DNA of 64,000 nt, taken from contig JAHRYW010000003.1 of the NCBI GenBank assembly GCA_020621865.1, positions 1 to 64,000 of the forward strand. The letters run 5' to 3'. Made by a program: the position numbers and the translations under genes. Origin of the DNA: Betaproteobacteria bacterium (GTDB taxonomy: Bacteria > Pseudomonadota > Gammaproteobacteria > Burkholderiales > Rhodocyclaceae). The stretch's first letter is position 1, and each line of letters opens with the position of its first letter. Below the pieces are notes generated by a model. The model searched no databases, was not told the DNA's origin, and was given only the letters and a program-made list of their open reading frames with translations. This document shows positions 21,300 to 31,079 of this stretch, in pieces.

Positions 21300-21626
21300 T
21301 CAATCCCGGCGCCAGCCCCGCCCACCGCCGCGACCTTCCCGCGGGTCGGAAAATCCGCGCTGCGGCCCTCGCTGTTCCTGCCAGGCGCGTTGCTCGCGCA
21401 TATCGTCGCGCAGGCGGCGGCGGTCTTCCGGCGGTACGTCGCGCCAGCGCGGGGCGCCTTCCTCGCGGCGAATTTCGCGCTCCTGCTGCCAGTGTTCGCG
21501 CATCTGCTGGCGCATCTGGCGGCGCTCTTCCGGCGGCAAATCGCGCCAGTAAGCCTGCGCCCAAACGCTGCCCACCGAGCCCAAGAGGCTCAGGAACAAC
21601 AGCGGGAGGACGAGACGACGTTTCAT
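21300..21626 (-). CDS. Small secreted Arg-rich protein
   Basis: 108 aa with a clear Sec signal peptide (MKRRLVLPLLFLSLLGSVGSVWAQA). Two repeats of the type WRDLPPEERRQMR / WRDVPPEDRRRLR follow, then a Gly/Arg-rich tail. It resembles DUF3106-like envelope proteins, but I cannot name it. The start MKRR is preferred because it begins the signal peptide; in-frame sequence upstream lacks features. Function unknown, probably periplasmic. Confidence 0.65.
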   Translation of the reverse strand: MKRRLVLPLLFLSLLGSVGSVWAQAYWRDLPPEERRQMRQQMREHWQQEREIRREEGAPRWRDVPPEDRRRLRDDMREQRAWQEQRGPQRGFSDPREGRGGGRGWRRD

Positions 21627-21784
21627 GGCGACAAGCGGCAACAGGAATCTGATGCGATCATTGTCCATCCGCGCACAACAGGCAAGCGCGGCGAGATGTA
21701 AGAATATGTTTCCCGGCCGGCCCCGGCAAAAGCTTGTTACCATTTGCCGCGTTCCATTCACTGTCCGCCCTTATCTTTGCCGCC

Positions 21785-22510
21785 ATGAACGAACAACACT
21801 CCCACATCCTCGTCGTCGATGACGACGCCCGTCTGCGCGACCTGCTGGTCCGTTATCTCGGCGAACAGGGCTTCGAGGTCAAGGCTGCCGCCGACGGCCA
21901 GCAGATGGACAAGCTGCGCACCCGCGAACATTACCACCTGATTGTCCTCGACCTGATGATGCCCGGCGAGGACGGCCTGTCGATCTGCCGCCGCCTGCGC
22001 GGCCAGGGCGACCAGACACCGATCATCATGCTGACCGCCAAGGGCGACGAGGTTGACCGCATCGTCGGCCTCGAAATGGGGGCCGACGACTACCTGCCCA
22101 AACCATTCAATCCGCGCGAACTGCTCGCCCGCATCCACGCCGTGCTGCGCCGCCAGGGCAGCAAGCCGCCCGGCGCGCCGGAGGATGACCAGGAAAAGAT
22201 CAGCTTCGGCAACATCGAGGTCGATCTCGCCGCCCGTACGCTGACCCGCGGCAACGAGTTGCAGGCGCTGACCACCGGCGAGTTCGCCGTCCTCAAGGTA
22301 CTGCTCCAGCACCCGCGCCAGCCGCTGTCGCGCGACAAGCTGATGACCCTGGCCCGCGGCCGCGAACAAGGCCCGTTCGACCGCGCTATCGACGTCCAGG
22401 TCTCGCGCCTGCGCAAGCTGATTGAAACCGACCCGGCACAGCCGCGCTACCTGCAGACGGTCTGGGGCTTCGGCTACGTCTTCGTGCCGGACGGTACGGC
22501 GAAGGAATGA
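21785..22510 (+). CDS. ompR: OmpR-family response regulator
   Basis: 241-aa regulator. The receiver domain has acidic residues D12-D14, phospho-acceptor D56 (VLDLMMP) and K in LPKPF. The C-terminal winged helix carries the DNA-contact region DRAIDVQVSRLRKLIE. It closely resembles OmpR in length and motifs. Start MNEQHSH. The kinase gene overlaps its stop by 4 nt (ATGA). Confidence 0.9.
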   Translation: MNEQHSHILVVDDDARLRDLLVRYLGEQGFEVKAAADGQQMDKLRTREHYHLIVLDLMMPGEDGLSICRRLRGQGDQTPIIMLTAKGDEVDRIVGLEMGADDYLPKPFNPRELLARIHAVLRRQGSKPPGAPEDDQEKISFGNIEVDLAARTLTRGNELQALTTGEFAVLKVLLQHPRQPLSRDKLMTLARGREQGPFDRAIDVQVSRLRKLIETDPAQPRYLQTVWGFGYVFVPDGTAKE

Positions 22511-23811
22511 TGCCGCGCACGCTGCTGGCGCGCACCTTCCTGCTGCTGGCTACGCTGGTGTCGCTGACCACGGCGGGCTGGCTCAGCTTGTTCCGCTACA
22601 TCGACGCCGAGCCGCGGGCGCGGGAAACCGGGCAGCTGGCGGCGTCGGCGGTCAATCTGATCCGCGCCTCGCTGTTCGCCGCGGCGCCGGAAAAGCGGCT
22701 CGGCCTGTTCACCGAATTCTCGACTCGCGAAGGCATTCGCCTGCTGCCGGCCGAGGCCGAGGACAAGATCGAGGCCATGCCCGATTCGCGCTTCTTCCGC
22801 CTGCTGCAGCGCGAACTGAATCTCCGCCTCGGCGAGCACACGCGGATCGCCGCCAGCGTCGATGGCATTTCCGGCTTTTGGGTCAGCTTCCGGCTCGATG
22901 ACGCCGACGAGGAGGAATACTGGCTGATCCTGCCTCGCGAACGGGCGGCGCGCGATTTCGCCAGCCACTGGCTGGCCTGGGGCCTGCTGGCATTTGTGCT
23001 GGCGATGGCGGTCGCCTGGCTGATCGCCTCGCGCATCAGCCGGCCGCTGAAGGCAATGGCCAAATCGGCCGAAACGGTTGGCCGCGGCCAGATTCCCGAG
23101 CCATTGCCGGAAGGCGGGGCCGAGGAGCTGAGCCGCCTGGCCAGCGCCTTCAACGCCATGGCCAGCGACCTGCAACGCCATGAAAGGGATCGCTCCGAAG
23201 TGCTTGCCGGCATCTCGCACGATCTGCGCACGCCGCTGACCCGCCTGCGCCTCGAAGCCGAACTGAGCGTCGCCGACGAAGGCGCACGCCAGGCTGTAGT
23301 TGCCGACATCGAACAGATGGAAGCGGTGATTTCGCAGTTCATGGACTATGCCCGCGCCGAATCCGGCGAAACGCCGGTGCCCACCGACCTGGCTGCCCTG
23401 CTCTCGGGGATCGTCGAGCGGCAGACCTGCATTGGCCGGCCGATAGTTGCCCGGATTGAACCGACGCCGGAGATGCTGCTGCGCCCGAAGGCGATCACCC
23501 GCGCCGTCACCAACCTGATCGACAATGCCGCGAAATACGGCGGTGGTGAGATTTCGCTGAGCAATGCTACGGTCGGCGGGAAAATTTGGCTGGAAATCGG
23601 CGATCGCGGCCCGGGCGTGCCGGCCGCCGAAATCGAGCGCCTGAAGCGCCCCTTCACCCGGCTCGAATCGGCCCGTACCAATGCCTCGGGCACTGGCCTC
23701 GGGCTCGCCATCGTCGAGCGCATCGCCCGCCTGCACGACGGCCACCTGGACCTGCTACCCAATCCCGGCGGCGGGTTGCTCGCCCGCCTGTCGCTGCCGA
23801 TCAGACGCTGA
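22507..23811 (+). CDS. envZ: EnvZ-like sensor histidine kinase
   Basis: 434-aa membrane kinase paired with the OmpR-like regulator. Helix 1 lies at about 8-28, a periplasmic domain at about 29-155, helix 2 at about 158-180, then HAMP. The dimerisation domain has H238 in GISHDLRTPLTRLR. ATP domain N box NLIDNAAKYGGG, G1 DRGPGVP and G2 GTGLGLAIV are present. Between the N and G1 boxes a copy of the dispersed repeat is read in frame as SNATVGGKIWLEI, in a loop that is variable in the family. The 3' end overlaps the converging HDOD gene by 11 nt. Confidence 0.9.
   Translation: MMPRTLLARTFLLLATLVSLTTAGWLSLFRYIDAEPRARETGQLAASAVNLIRASLFAAAPEKRLGLFTEFSTREGIRLLPAEAEDKIEAMPDSRFFRLLQRELNLRLGEHTRIAASVDGISGFWVSFRLDDADEEEYWLILPRERAARDFASHWLAWGLLAFVLAMAVAWLIASRISRPLKAMAKSAETVGRGQIPEPLPEGGAEELSRLASAFNAMASDLQRHERDRSEVLAGISHDLRTPLTRLRLEAELSVADEGARQAVVADIEQMEAVISQFMDYARAESGETPVPTDLAALLSGIVERQTCIGRPIVARIEPTPEMLLRPKAITRAVTNLIDNAAKYGGGEISLSNATVGGKIWLEIGDRGPGVPAAEIERLKRPFTRLESARTNASGTGLGLAIVERIARLHDGHLDLLPNPGGGLLARLSLPIRR
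23562..23600 (-). repeat. Dispersed core/A-T-tract repeat, copy I (inside envZ)
   Basis: Core AATGCTACGGTC at 23563-23574 on the plus strand is an exact complement of the consensus core. It continues GGCGGG, AAAATTT, GGCTGG, AAAT. It lies in frame inside the ATPase domain of the EnvZ-like kinase. It is one of only two copies with this orientation. Confidence 0.7.
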
Positions 23812-24643
23812 AAGCGACGCAGGCTTCGTCCATGCCGTCGGCCACCTGCGGCAACACCCGGGCAATCTTTTCGGCATCGACCCCAAGCCGTTGCCAGGCA
23901 GTCTGATCGACCGGCATGACACCTTCGCCGGCGCTCTCGGCCAGGCCGAGGCCATGAGCGATCGCATCGGCAATGTGAATCAGGTCGGCCGGCGAATCGG
24001 CGGTCGCCGCGGCCGGTGCATGGTGCTCGGCCAGTGCCGCGCGCAAGGCCGGCGGGAAGTGCCAGGCATCGGCCAGCAGGCCGCCGACCTCGGCGTGGTC
24101 CATCCCGAGAACATCGCGTTCGGCGACGACCAGCAGGCAATCGTGCTGCTCGCGATAGGCCAGTGCCTGGCTGTATTGCGCGGCAAAGCAACTGGCCAGC
24201 ACCAGTTTGCCAATATCGTGCAGGATGCCGCCGGTAAAGGCGATTTCCGGGTTATGCCGGGTTTCCTGCGCCAATGCCCGTGCCGCCAACCCAACGCCGA
24301 TACCGTGTCGAATATGGGAACGCACCTCGAAACCCGGGCATTTTTCGGCGCGGAAAACGCCGCTGATGCCCATCGCGATCACCATGCTGCGCACAGCCCG
24401 AAAGCCGAGCACCACCAGCGCTTCGTTGATTGTCGACACCCGCGTCTGCAGGCCATAGAAGGACGAATTGGCGACGCGCAGCAAACGGGCAGCCAGCGCC
24501 TGATCACAGGCGATCCGCCGGGTCAGGGCCGCAATATCGACCTCGTCGTTGTCGAAGGACGCCAGCAGTTCCGCGACCACCGCCGGCAAGGCCGGCAATG
24601 CCTGCAGACAGGCCTGGACCTGTTCGGGCTTGAGGGAAGTCAT
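23801..24643 (-). CDS. HDOD domain signalling protein
   Basis: 280-aa protein with an HDOD domain (about 15-210): LPALPAVVAELL at the N-terminus, VANSSFYGLQ, and GGILHDIGKLVL with HD-like residues. HDOD proteins are regulatory relatives of HD phosphohydrolases and often act with two-component or c-di-GMP systems. The enzyme residues are usually lost. It overlaps the 106-aa gene upstream by 4 nt, forming a three-gene operon with a GGDEF-EAL protein. Confidence 0.87.
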   Translation of the reverse strand: MTSLKPEQVQACLQALPALPAVVAELLASFDNDEVDIAALTRRIACDQALAARLLRVANSSFYGLQTRVSTINEALVVLGFRAVRSMVIAMGISGVFRAEKCPGFEVRSHIRHGIGVGLAARALAQETRHNPEIAFTGGILHDIGKLVLASCFAAQYSQALAYREQHDCLLVVAERDVLGMDHAEVGGLLADAWHFPPALRAALAEHHAPAAATADSPADLIHIADAIAHGLGLAESAGEGVMPVDQTAWQRLGVDAEKIARVLPQVADGMDEACVAFSV

Positions 24644-24960
24644 CGCTCGACCTCCGAGCGGAAATTCACAATGCAGCGATAGAGCGTCCTGCTCGCCATG
24701 CCTTCGCCCGCCGCACGGAACAGCTGATCGACTGTCCGCCTGACGCCGGCCAGCCTGGCTTCGCGTACGGCCGGATCTTCGTCGGTTTCGCGTTCGACAC
24801 GGATGATGTCGATGCCTCTTTGCGCCAGCGCCTGCAACAGGCTTTCCGTCAATTCAGTGCCGGCCGGCACCAATACCTGCCCGCCCCGTCCAGTCACCGG
24901 CGCGCCCAGGCGCATACCCGGCCGGGCGTCAGCCAGGGCAACCCTATCCTGCACGCTCAT
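24640..24960 (-). CDS. Stand-alone DUF3391-like domain protein
   Basis: 106 aa. The motif LADARPGMRLGAPVTG...LVPAGTELTESLLQALAQRGI resembles the N-terminal module usually fused to HD-GYP c-di-GMP phosphodiesterases. Here it stands alone between a GGDEF-EAL protein and an HDOD protein, overlapping each by 4 nt. It may be an adaptor between the two; this is inference. No membrane segment is present. Confidence 0.7.
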   Translation of the reverse strand: MSVQDRVALADARPGMRLGAPVTGRGGQVLVPAGTELTESLLQALAQRGIDIIRVERETDEDPAVREARLAGVRRTVDQLFRAAGEGMASRTLYRCIVNFRSEVER

Positions 24961-27887
24961 TCGTTCTCCTCTTCGAGCACCAGTACATGCCCGCCGCCAA
25001 CGCTGGACACCCGCCAGCGGCAGCGATAATTCACGCCATCCAGTTCGACACGGGGCTTGGCATCCCTAGCCACGACCTCCGGCAAAACGGCTGCCAAAGC
25101 AATCCCCGGCGCCAGGCCGCGGGCGGCGAAGCGCTCACAGGCGGCGTCGTTGGCCAGCGCAACCAGCCCGGCTTCGTCGATCCCGATGACCGGCCACGGC
25201 ATCCCGGCCAGCACGTCCTGGAGAATCAGGTAACCGGCCTGCGCCTGATCGCGCAACATCTGGTTCTCCATGACCAGGCGCCGACGGTCCTCGTCGATGC
25301 GCAGCATTTCCCGCTCGGCGACTTCGACCTCGTGCGACAGACGGCTGTATTCGTCGGAGATGTACCGCCGGCTCAGCGCCTCCTCGACGACCTGATAAAA
25401 GGTATCGGCATCGGCCGGTGTGTGGATCACCCGATGGACCTGGCCGGAAGCGCCCAGGGCGGCCACCGTCTTGCGGGTCCACTGGCGGCTGTCGGCGACC
25501 AGGATGCGTTCGCATTTCGGTTGCGTCAGCATTGCCTGTTCGATCAATGCCGCTGCATCAAAATCCTTGTGCGGCGCGCCGCAGACCAGCACATCGACAA
25601 GATTGCCGGTCAGCCATTGCATGGCGCCCTGGATATCGGCCACCTCGCAGACCCGATGGCCTTCGCCGGTCAGTCGCGAGATGATCCCTTCGACCCCGTC
25701 GACCGCGACGAATAGGGCCATCGGCTTGCGCGTGCCGGAACGCAGCAGATTGCTCGGCAGGCGCGTGTCGAGACGCAGCAGTTCCATCATGGCCGGCGCG
25801 GCCAGCGGTCGCGAGAAGAAATAGCCCTGGATCACGTCGCACTGGTGCGAAATCAGCAAGGCCAGTTGCTCCTGCGTCTCGACGCCTTCGGCAACCACTT
25901 TCAGCTTCAGGTGATGGGCCATGGTGATCACCGCCCGGGTAATCGAGGCGTCGTCGGAGTCGGCGGCAATGTCCTGGACGAAGGAGCGATCAACCTTGAC
26001 CGTATCGATCGGGAAGCGCTTCAGGTAAGCCAGGCTGGAATAGCCGGTGCCGAAATCGTCGAGCGAGATGGTGACGCCCATGCGCTTGAGCGCGGTCAGC
26101 GTGCCGATGGCCGTCTCGGCGTTGTCCATCAGCATGCTTTCGGTGATTTCGAGATCCAGGCAGGCCGGCTTCAGCCCGGTCTTTTCCAGGGTCGCCGCGA
26201 CGTCGGCCAGCAGGGTGTCGGACTGCAACTGGCGCGCCGACAGATTGACCGAGATGCTCGGGATGTCGAGCCCGGCGGCCTGCCACTCGACAGTCTGGCG
26301 GCAGGCCTCCTCGAGCACCCAGCGCCCGACCTGGACGATCAACCCGGTCTCTTCGAGCAGGGGAATGAACTTGTCCGGCCCGACCACGCCGCGCCCGGGA
26401 TGCGCCCAGCGCAGCAGGGCCTCGGTCCCGGTGATCCGCCCGTTGGCGCAGCTCGCCTTGGGCTGGAAGTGCAGCACGAATTCCTTGCGCAGCGTGGCGT
26501 TGCGCAAATCGATTTCAAGGAACATCCGGTCGCGGATGTTTTCCTGCATGCCCGGGCTGTAGCAATGATAGCTGTTGCGCCCGGCGCTCTTGGCGTGACG
26601 GCAGGCTATCTCGGCATTGCTGACCAGTTCATGGACATCCCGGCCGTCCTGCGGATAGAAAACGATGCCGATGCCGGCTGTTGCGAAAACGTCGCAGCCA
26701 TCGACGCGGACCGGCATGATCAGCGCGTCGATGATCCGTCGGGCGACGATGCCGGCCTGCTGGATATCGCCGACATCCGGCAGCAGGATGCCGAAGACGT
26801 CCCCGCCGATACGGCCGAGGACATCGGACTCGCGAAGCGACCCGGAAACCCGCCCGGCGATCTGGCGCAACAGTTCGTCGCCGGAGGTGTGACCAAAGGT
26901 TTGATTCAGTTCGCGGAAGCGGTCGATGTCGATGACCATGACGCCCAGGGGCAATTGCTTGCGCCGCGCCAGCGCGATCATGCGCTGCATCTGGTCGTGG
27001 AACATCAGTTGGTTGGGCAAGGCCGTCAGGGCATCGAAATGGGCGAAGAACGGCACCTTGCCCTTGTCGGCCAGCAGGCTGGTGATGTCGGTGGCGACCC
27101 CGCCGACACTGACGACCTCTCCCGCTTCGCCGTGCACCGGGAAATTGCGGGCGTGCAGCCAGCGCAGGCTGTCGCCGGGACGTTCGACGCGGAACCGGAT
27201 GTCCAGCCCGCCCATCCGATGCCGACGCGCCTCGGCGAGAACCCGCTCGCGGTCATCGGCATGCACGTAGGTCAGCCAGTCCAGCCGGTGCGCGTAAAGA
27301 TCCTCGACGTGACAGCCCCAGATTTGCTCGTAACCCTTGCTGACATAGGTAACCTGCTGGGTTTCGGCATCGGCCAGCCAGTAGCATTCGGGGACGTGGC
27401 TGGCCAGCTGGAAGAAGCGTGCCGCACCTTCGTCGATTTTCCCGAGGGCTTCCGGGTTGGCCAGCGATTCCTGCTTTTCCTGCAACAAACCGACGCGGGC
27501 GCATTCGCGTTCGACCACGGCCAGCAAGCGGGATGGATTGCTCTTGAAGACGAAATCGCAGGCGCCGTTGTCGAGCAGTTCGAAGGGAAAATCGGGCGAT
27601 CCGCGTTCGACGGTCAGGATCACCGGCAGCAATGGCGCCAATTGGCGGAAGACCGCCATGGCGGCGGCGACCGGCAGATTGACCAGGCTGCAACTGAGCA
27701 GCGCCGCATCCCAGGACTCGTTGCTGAGCGCCTGGGTCAGTTCGTCCTGCCCGCTGATCTGGCGCGCCTGGACGACATGTCCGCCGCCCTGAAGCGCGTC
27801 GAGCAGGCGCTGGCCGTCCCGGTCATCCGGCTCGACCAGCAATACCCGCAGGACTGCCGCTTTTTCAGAACTGCCGATTACCCCCAA
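24957..27887 (-). CDS. REC-PAS-GGDEF-EAL-REC-PAS multidomain protein
   Basis: Soluble c-di-GMP signalling protein of about 976 aa. In order: receiver-like domain, PAS with PAC (VTDITSLL-type end), degenerate GGDEF (GGDVF at 361-365), EAL (E489, TEALLRWA, DDFGTGYSSLAYL), a second receiver-like domain, a coiled coil and a C-terminal PAS. The degenerate GGDEF suggests phosphodiesterase or GTP-sensing function. The first receiver has VEPDD but no clear phospho-aspartate motif. I chose a TTG start after a strong GGGGAG site; an ATG at 27971 would add 28 residues and lacks a site. It heads an operon with the DUF3391-like and HDOD genes. Confidence 0.85.
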   Translation of the reverse strand: MGVIGSSEKAAVLRVLLVEPDDRDGQRLLDALQGGGHVVQARQISGQDELTQALSNESWDAALLSCSLVNLPVAAAMAVFRQLAPLLPVILTVERGSPDFPFELLDNGACDFVFKSNPSRLLAVVERECARVGLLQEKQESLANPEALGKIDEGAARFFQLASHVPECYWLADAETQQVTYVSKGYEQIWGCHVEDLYAHRLDWLTYVHADDRERVLAEARRHRMGGLDIRFRVERPGDSLRWLHARNFPVHGEAGEVVSVGGVATDITSLLADKGKVPFFAHFDALTALPNQLMFHDQMQRMIALARRKQLPLGVMVIDIDRFRELNQTFGHTSGDELLRQIAGRVSGSLRESDVLGRIGGDVFGILLPDVGDIQQAGIVARRIIDALIMPVRVDGCDVFATAGIGIVFYPQDGRDVHELVSNAEIACRHAKSAGRNSYHCYSPGMQENIRDRMFLEIDLRNATLRKEFVLHFQPKASCANGRITGTEALLRWAHPGRGVVGPDKFIPLLEETGLIVQVGRWVLEEACRQTVEWQAAGLDIPSISVNLSARQLQSDTLLADVAATLEKTGLKPACLDLEITESMLMDNAETAIGTLTALKRMGVTISLDDFGTGYSSLAYLKRFPIDTVKVDRSFVQDIAADSDDASITRAVITMAHHLKLKVVAEGVETQEQLALLISHQCDVIQGYFFSRPLAAPAMMELLRLDTRLPSNLLRSGTRKPMALFVAVDGVEGIISRLTGEGHRVCEVADIQGAMQWLTGNLVDVLVCGAPHKDFDAAALIEQAMLTQPKCERILVADSRQWTRKTVAALGASGQVHRVIHTPADADTFYQVVEEALSRRYISDEYSRLSHEVEVAEREMLRIDEDRRRLVMENQMLRDQAQAGYLILQDVLAGMPWPVIGIDEAGLVALANDAACERFAARGLAPGIALAAVLPEVVARDAKPRVELDGVNYRCRWRVSSVGGGHVLVLEEENE

Positions 27888-28025
27888 ACGACTCCCCCCC
27901 TTATTTCGCCCCCTGATTCCGGAAGGGCTGAATTTGTCGTGGCGACCGCCATCTACTATTACCGACATCATGGCAGAAAACTTTAGTGCCTTCAGGCACC
28001 CAGTTTCGGATTCGGGCGGTTTGCG

Positions 28026-28616
28026 TTATGCGATATGACTATCGCTGAGTAAAAAGTCGCGCAGAATCAGATATTCGGGGCCGGACGATGACAAGCGGGA
28101 GCGGACAAGAAAAAATTTCTGACAAGACCAGGACAAGGCTGGCAGCGGCATTTCCTGCCCCGCTGCCAGCGGGCAGGCAGGCGGCACCTTGCGGACCAGC
28201 GTGACGTGGGGGACAAAACGGCGCCCTTCGCCATCGACCTTGAAGCCATTGCCAGCCAGGGCCTGGCTCAAGGCCGCTTGCAGTTCCGCCAGGGCCTCCG
28301 GCATTTCACCGCCGGCCCACAGCAAATGGTTGTGCTGCCAGTAGCCCAGCCGGTCAAGGCTGAGGTCGAAGGCGGCGCCCTGTACGCTGGCGGCGATTTC
28401 GGCCAGCTCGGCCAGGCGCGATTCCGGCACCTCGCCGAGAAAGGCCAGGGTCAGGTGGATTGTGGCGCGGCGAGAGGCCCGGCCGCCGAAGCGCGCAGCC
28501 GCATCGTCGGCAATTACGGCCAGGCGGTCAGCGACCTCGGGCGGCGGCCAGAGGGCGAAGAAAACTCGGGCCGTCGCCGGCCGTTCGCTTGATTCGGGCC
28601 GGCGATCAGCCGGCAC
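28026..28616 (-). CDS. thpR: RNA 2',3'-cyclic phosphodiesterase ThpR
   Basis: 2H phosphoesterase of 196 aa with the two HxTx motifs HLTLAFLG and HVTLVRK at the expected spacing. FFALWPP at the N-terminus is typical of the LigT/ThpR family. It acts on RNA 2',3'-cyclic ends. It overlaps ispF by 11 nt, so it is co-transcribed with the isoprenoid genes. Confidence 0.9.
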   Translation of the reverse strand: MPADRRPESSERPATARVFFALWPPPEVADRLAVIADDAAARFGGRASRRATIHLTLAFLGEVPESRLAELAEIAASVQGAAFDLSLDRLGYWQHNHLLWAGGEMPEALAELQAALSQALAGNGFKVDGEGRRFVPHVTLVRKVPPACPLAAGQEMPLPALSWSCQKFFLVRSRLSSSGPEYLILRDFLLSDSHIA

Positions 28617-29088
28617 GTTCCACCAGCACGATCGCCTGTGCCTCGATGGCTTCCTCGCGGCCGAGGTAGCCCAGGCGCTCGTTGGTCTTGCCCTTGATGT
28701 TGACGCAATCGATAGCGATGCCGAGATCGGCCGCCACGTTGGCGACCATCGCCGCGGCGTGCGGCGCCAGCTTGGGTTGCTGGGCGATCAGCGTCGCATC
28801 GACATTGACCGGCCGCCAGCCTTTTTCGGCCAGCAAGGCGACGGCGCCACGCAGCAGCACCCGGCTGTCGGCACCCTTGTAGCGCGGGTCGGTGTCCGGA
28901 AAATGGCGGCCGATGTCGCCCAGTGCGACGGCCCCGAGCAAGGCATCAGTAATCGCATGGAGCAACGCATCGGCATCGGAATGACCGAGCAGCCCGGTCG
29001 GATGCGGTATCTCGACGCCGCCGAGGATCAGCTTGCGGCCCTCGACCAGCTTGTGCACATCGTAGCCCTGCCCGACGCGGAAATTCAT
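28606..29088 (-). CDS. ispF: 2-C-methyl-D-erythritol 2,4-cyclodiphosphate synthase
   Basis: Fifth step of the MEP isoprenoid pathway. The metal ligands lie in GYDVHKL and in [28 protein letters not shown] and the C-terminal KGKTNERLG are conserved. The length is 160 aa, normal for the family. The start overlaps ispD by 4 nt. Confidence 0.95.
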   Translation of the reverse strand: MNFRVGQGYDVHKLVEGRKLILGGVEIPHPTGLLGHSDADALLHAITDALLGAVALGDIGRHFPDTDPRYKGADSRVLLRGAVALLAEKGWRPVNVDATLIAQQPKLAPHAAAMVANVAADLGIAIDCVNIKGKTNERLGYLGREEAIEAQAIVLVERAG

Positions 29089-29771
29089 TGGCGTGCCCTC
29101 AGGATCATTGCGGCCAGTGCCAGATCGGCCGGCCAGGTGACTTTTAGATTGGTCGAATCGCCGCGCACCAGCTTCGGCTTCAGCCCGGCGGCCTCGATGG
29201 CGCCGGCTTCGTCGGTCACGGAAATTTCATTTTCGAGCGATTTTTGCAGCTGACCGTAGCGAAACATCTGCGGCGTCTGTGCCTGCCACAAGGCATCGCG
29301 CGGCTCGGTGGCGGCCACCCGTTGTTCGGCGTCGGCGCGCTTGACCGTATCGGCGACCGGCACGGCGAGGATGCCGCCAACCGGATCATCGGCCAGTTCG
29401 GTGAACAGGCGCTCAAGCATGGCCGCCGACAGGCAGGGCCGCGCCGCATCGTGCACCAGGATCCAGTCGTCGTCGGCGGCGACCATCGCCGCCGCCTGCA
29501 GGCCGTTGGCCACGCTCTCGGCGCGCGTCGCGCCGCCGCAGCGCACGGTTTCCAGCTTGGCGCCGAGGCCGCTCCAGTCGTATTGTGGCCACCACGGATC
29601 GTCCGGTGCCAGCACCACCCAGACCCGCTCGATGTCCGGGCAGGCGGTCAGCGCGGCCAGTGTGTGATAGATCAGTGGGCGGCCGAGCAGGTCGAGATAC
29701 TGTTTCGGCTTCTCGCCGCCGAAGCGGGAACCGCTGCCGGCAGCGGGAACGATTGCGTAATGACGTGGCAT
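29085..29771 (-). CDS. ispD: 2-C-methyl-D-erythritol 4-phosphate cytidylyltransferase
   Basis: Third step of the MEP pathway. The CTP-binding loop [17 protein letters not shown] and [10 protein letters not shown] are present. The length is 228 aa. Residues of about 170-184 ([15 protein letters not shown]) are encoded by a copy of the dispersed repeat, in frame, directly after the conserved QTPQMF and before VTDEAG. Other IspD proteins have different residues of similar number here, so the element may have replaced a helix surface rather than lengthened the protein. Confidence 0.94.
   Translation of the reverse strand: MPRHYAIVPAAGSGSRFGGEKPKQYLDLLGRPLIYHTLAALTACPDIERVWVVLAPDDPWWPQYDWSGLGAKLETVRCGGATRAESVANGLQAAAMVAADDDWILVHDAARPCLSAAMLERLFTELADDPVGGILAVPVADTVKRADAEQRVAATEPRDALWQAQTPQMFRYGQLQKSLENEISVTDEAGAIEAAGLKPKLVRGDSTNLKVTWPADLALAAMILRARQ
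29221..29262 (+). repeat. Dispersed core/A-T-tract repeat, copy F (inside ispD)
   Basis: Core GACCGTAGC at 29252-29260 is followed by GAAA instead of ATT, so nine of twelve core positions are kept. Core-first it continues AGCTGC, AAAAA, TCGCTCG, AAAATGAAATTTC. The distal tract is shared with copy J in mfd (AAAAATGAAATTTC). Confidence 0.6.
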
Positions 29772-29812
29772 GGCTTAATTTTACTTAAGAACCATCGGAA
29801 AAGAGGAATCGC

Positions 29813-31069
29813 ATGAGCTTCGTGGTCCCCGAACTGGTCGAGCCGGTCAAGGCCTTCGCCACGGCGCTGGGGATCGGCCTGCTGATCGGCATGGAACGCG
29901 AGCGCCGCCCGGATTCGGCAGCCGGCTTGCGGACCTTCTCGCTGGTCGCCATGCTCGGCTGCCTGTTCGCGCTGCTCGAAGAGCGTTCCGGCAGCAGCTG
30001 GTTGCTCGCCGTCGGGCTGCTGGTCATTGCCGCGGCGATGATCGCCTCCAACTTCTCGTCGCAGCAGGAGGAGCAGTATCGCGGCTTTACTTCCGAAGCG
30101 GCCATCATCGTCACCTACGGCTTGGGCGCCGCCGTCTGGTTCGGCTACGCGACGCTGGCCGTCATGCTGGCCATCGCGACCACTGTGCTGCTTTATTTCA
30201 AGGCCGAGCTGAAGCAGTTCAGCCAGCGGACGACGCCCAAGGACATCAACTCCATCCTGCAGTTCGCGGTGCTCTCTCTGGTCATCCTGCCCATTCTGCC
30301 GAGCGAGGATTTCGGGCCGTACAGCGCGATCAACCTGCGCCAGATCTGGTACATGGTGGTCCTGATCTCCGGCCTGGCGCTGGCCGGCTACCTCGCCCTG
30401 CGCATCATCGGCGCCCGCCACGGCGCAGCGGTGCTCGGCATTTTTGGCGGACTGGCCTCGTCGACGGCGACGACCATGATGTTTTCGCGCCATGCCCGCG
30501 ACCACGGCAATCTGGTCCGCATGTCGGCCATCGTCATCCTGATCGCCAACATCATGGTCATGCTGCGCATCGCCATCGTTGCCGGTATCGTCGCGCCCGG
30601 CCTGTTTACGCCGATCGCCATCGTCTTCGCCTGCGGCGTGGTTCCCGGCCTTGCCCTGACGCTACTCGGCTGGCGCACGCTGGCCAGCGCCGGCGAACTG
30701 CCGATGCCCGAAGTCCGGAATCCGACCGAACTTAAAACGGCGATCTCCTTCGGCCTGCTCTACGCCGTCGTCCTGCTCGCCTCGGCCTGGCTGCAGGACA
30801 AATCCGGCAGCAGCGGCCTCTACATCGTCGCCCTGGCTTCCGGCCTGACCGACGCCGACGCCAGCGTGCTGTCTACGCTGCGCCTGTTCAAACTTGAGGT
30901 AGTCGACGGCAGCGCGGCCGTCGTCGCCGTGACGCTGGCGCTGATGGCCAATCTGGTCTTCAAGATCGGTTTGGTGCTCAGCATTGGCGGCAGCCAGCTC
31001 GCCCGCTTCGCCCTGCCCGGCCTGCTCGCCATCGGCGGCGGCATGGCAGCCGGCCTGATGCTCGTCTGA
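29813..31069 (+). CDS. MgtC/DUF4010 family membrane protein
   Basis: 418-aa inner-membrane protein with about 12 hydrophobic segments. The N-terminal part has the MgtC/SapB signature (ALGIGLLIGMERERR, GLRTFSLVAMLG); the C-terminal part matches DUF4010 (GGLASSTATTMMFS, SGLTDADASVLST). MgtC homologues have been linked to magnesium and acid stress, but the role of this fused type is not established. It ends 10 nt before the AmmeMemoRadiSam genes, so it probably heads that operon. Confidence 0.85.
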   Translation: MSFVVPELVEPVKAFATALGIGLLIGMERERRPDSAAGLRTFSLVAMLGCLFALLEERSGSSWLLAVGLLVIAAAMIASNFSSQQEEQYRGFTSEAAIIVTYGLGAAVWFGYATLAVMLAIATTVLLYFKAELKQFSQRTTPKDINSILQFAVLSLVILPILPSEDFGPYSAINLRQIWYMVVLISGLALAGYLALRIIGARHGAAVLGIFGGLASSTATTMMFSRHARDHGNLVRMSAIVILIANIMVMLRIAIVAGIVAPGLFTPIAIVFACGVVPGLALTLLGWRTLASAGELPMPEVRNPTELKTAISFGLLYAVVLLASAWLQDKSGSSGLYIVALASGLTDADASVLSTLRLFKLEVVDGSAAVVAVTLALMANLVFKIGLVLSIGGSQLARFALPGLLAIGGGMAAGLMLV

Positions 31070-31079
31070 GGAGTCGATC

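Noticed and set aside
27378..27392. AGTAGCATTCGG near the PAS domain as a repeat copy
   Set aside because: It shares only AGCATT with the core, there are no A/T tracts, and the codons fit the conserved CYWLAD motif of PAS domains.
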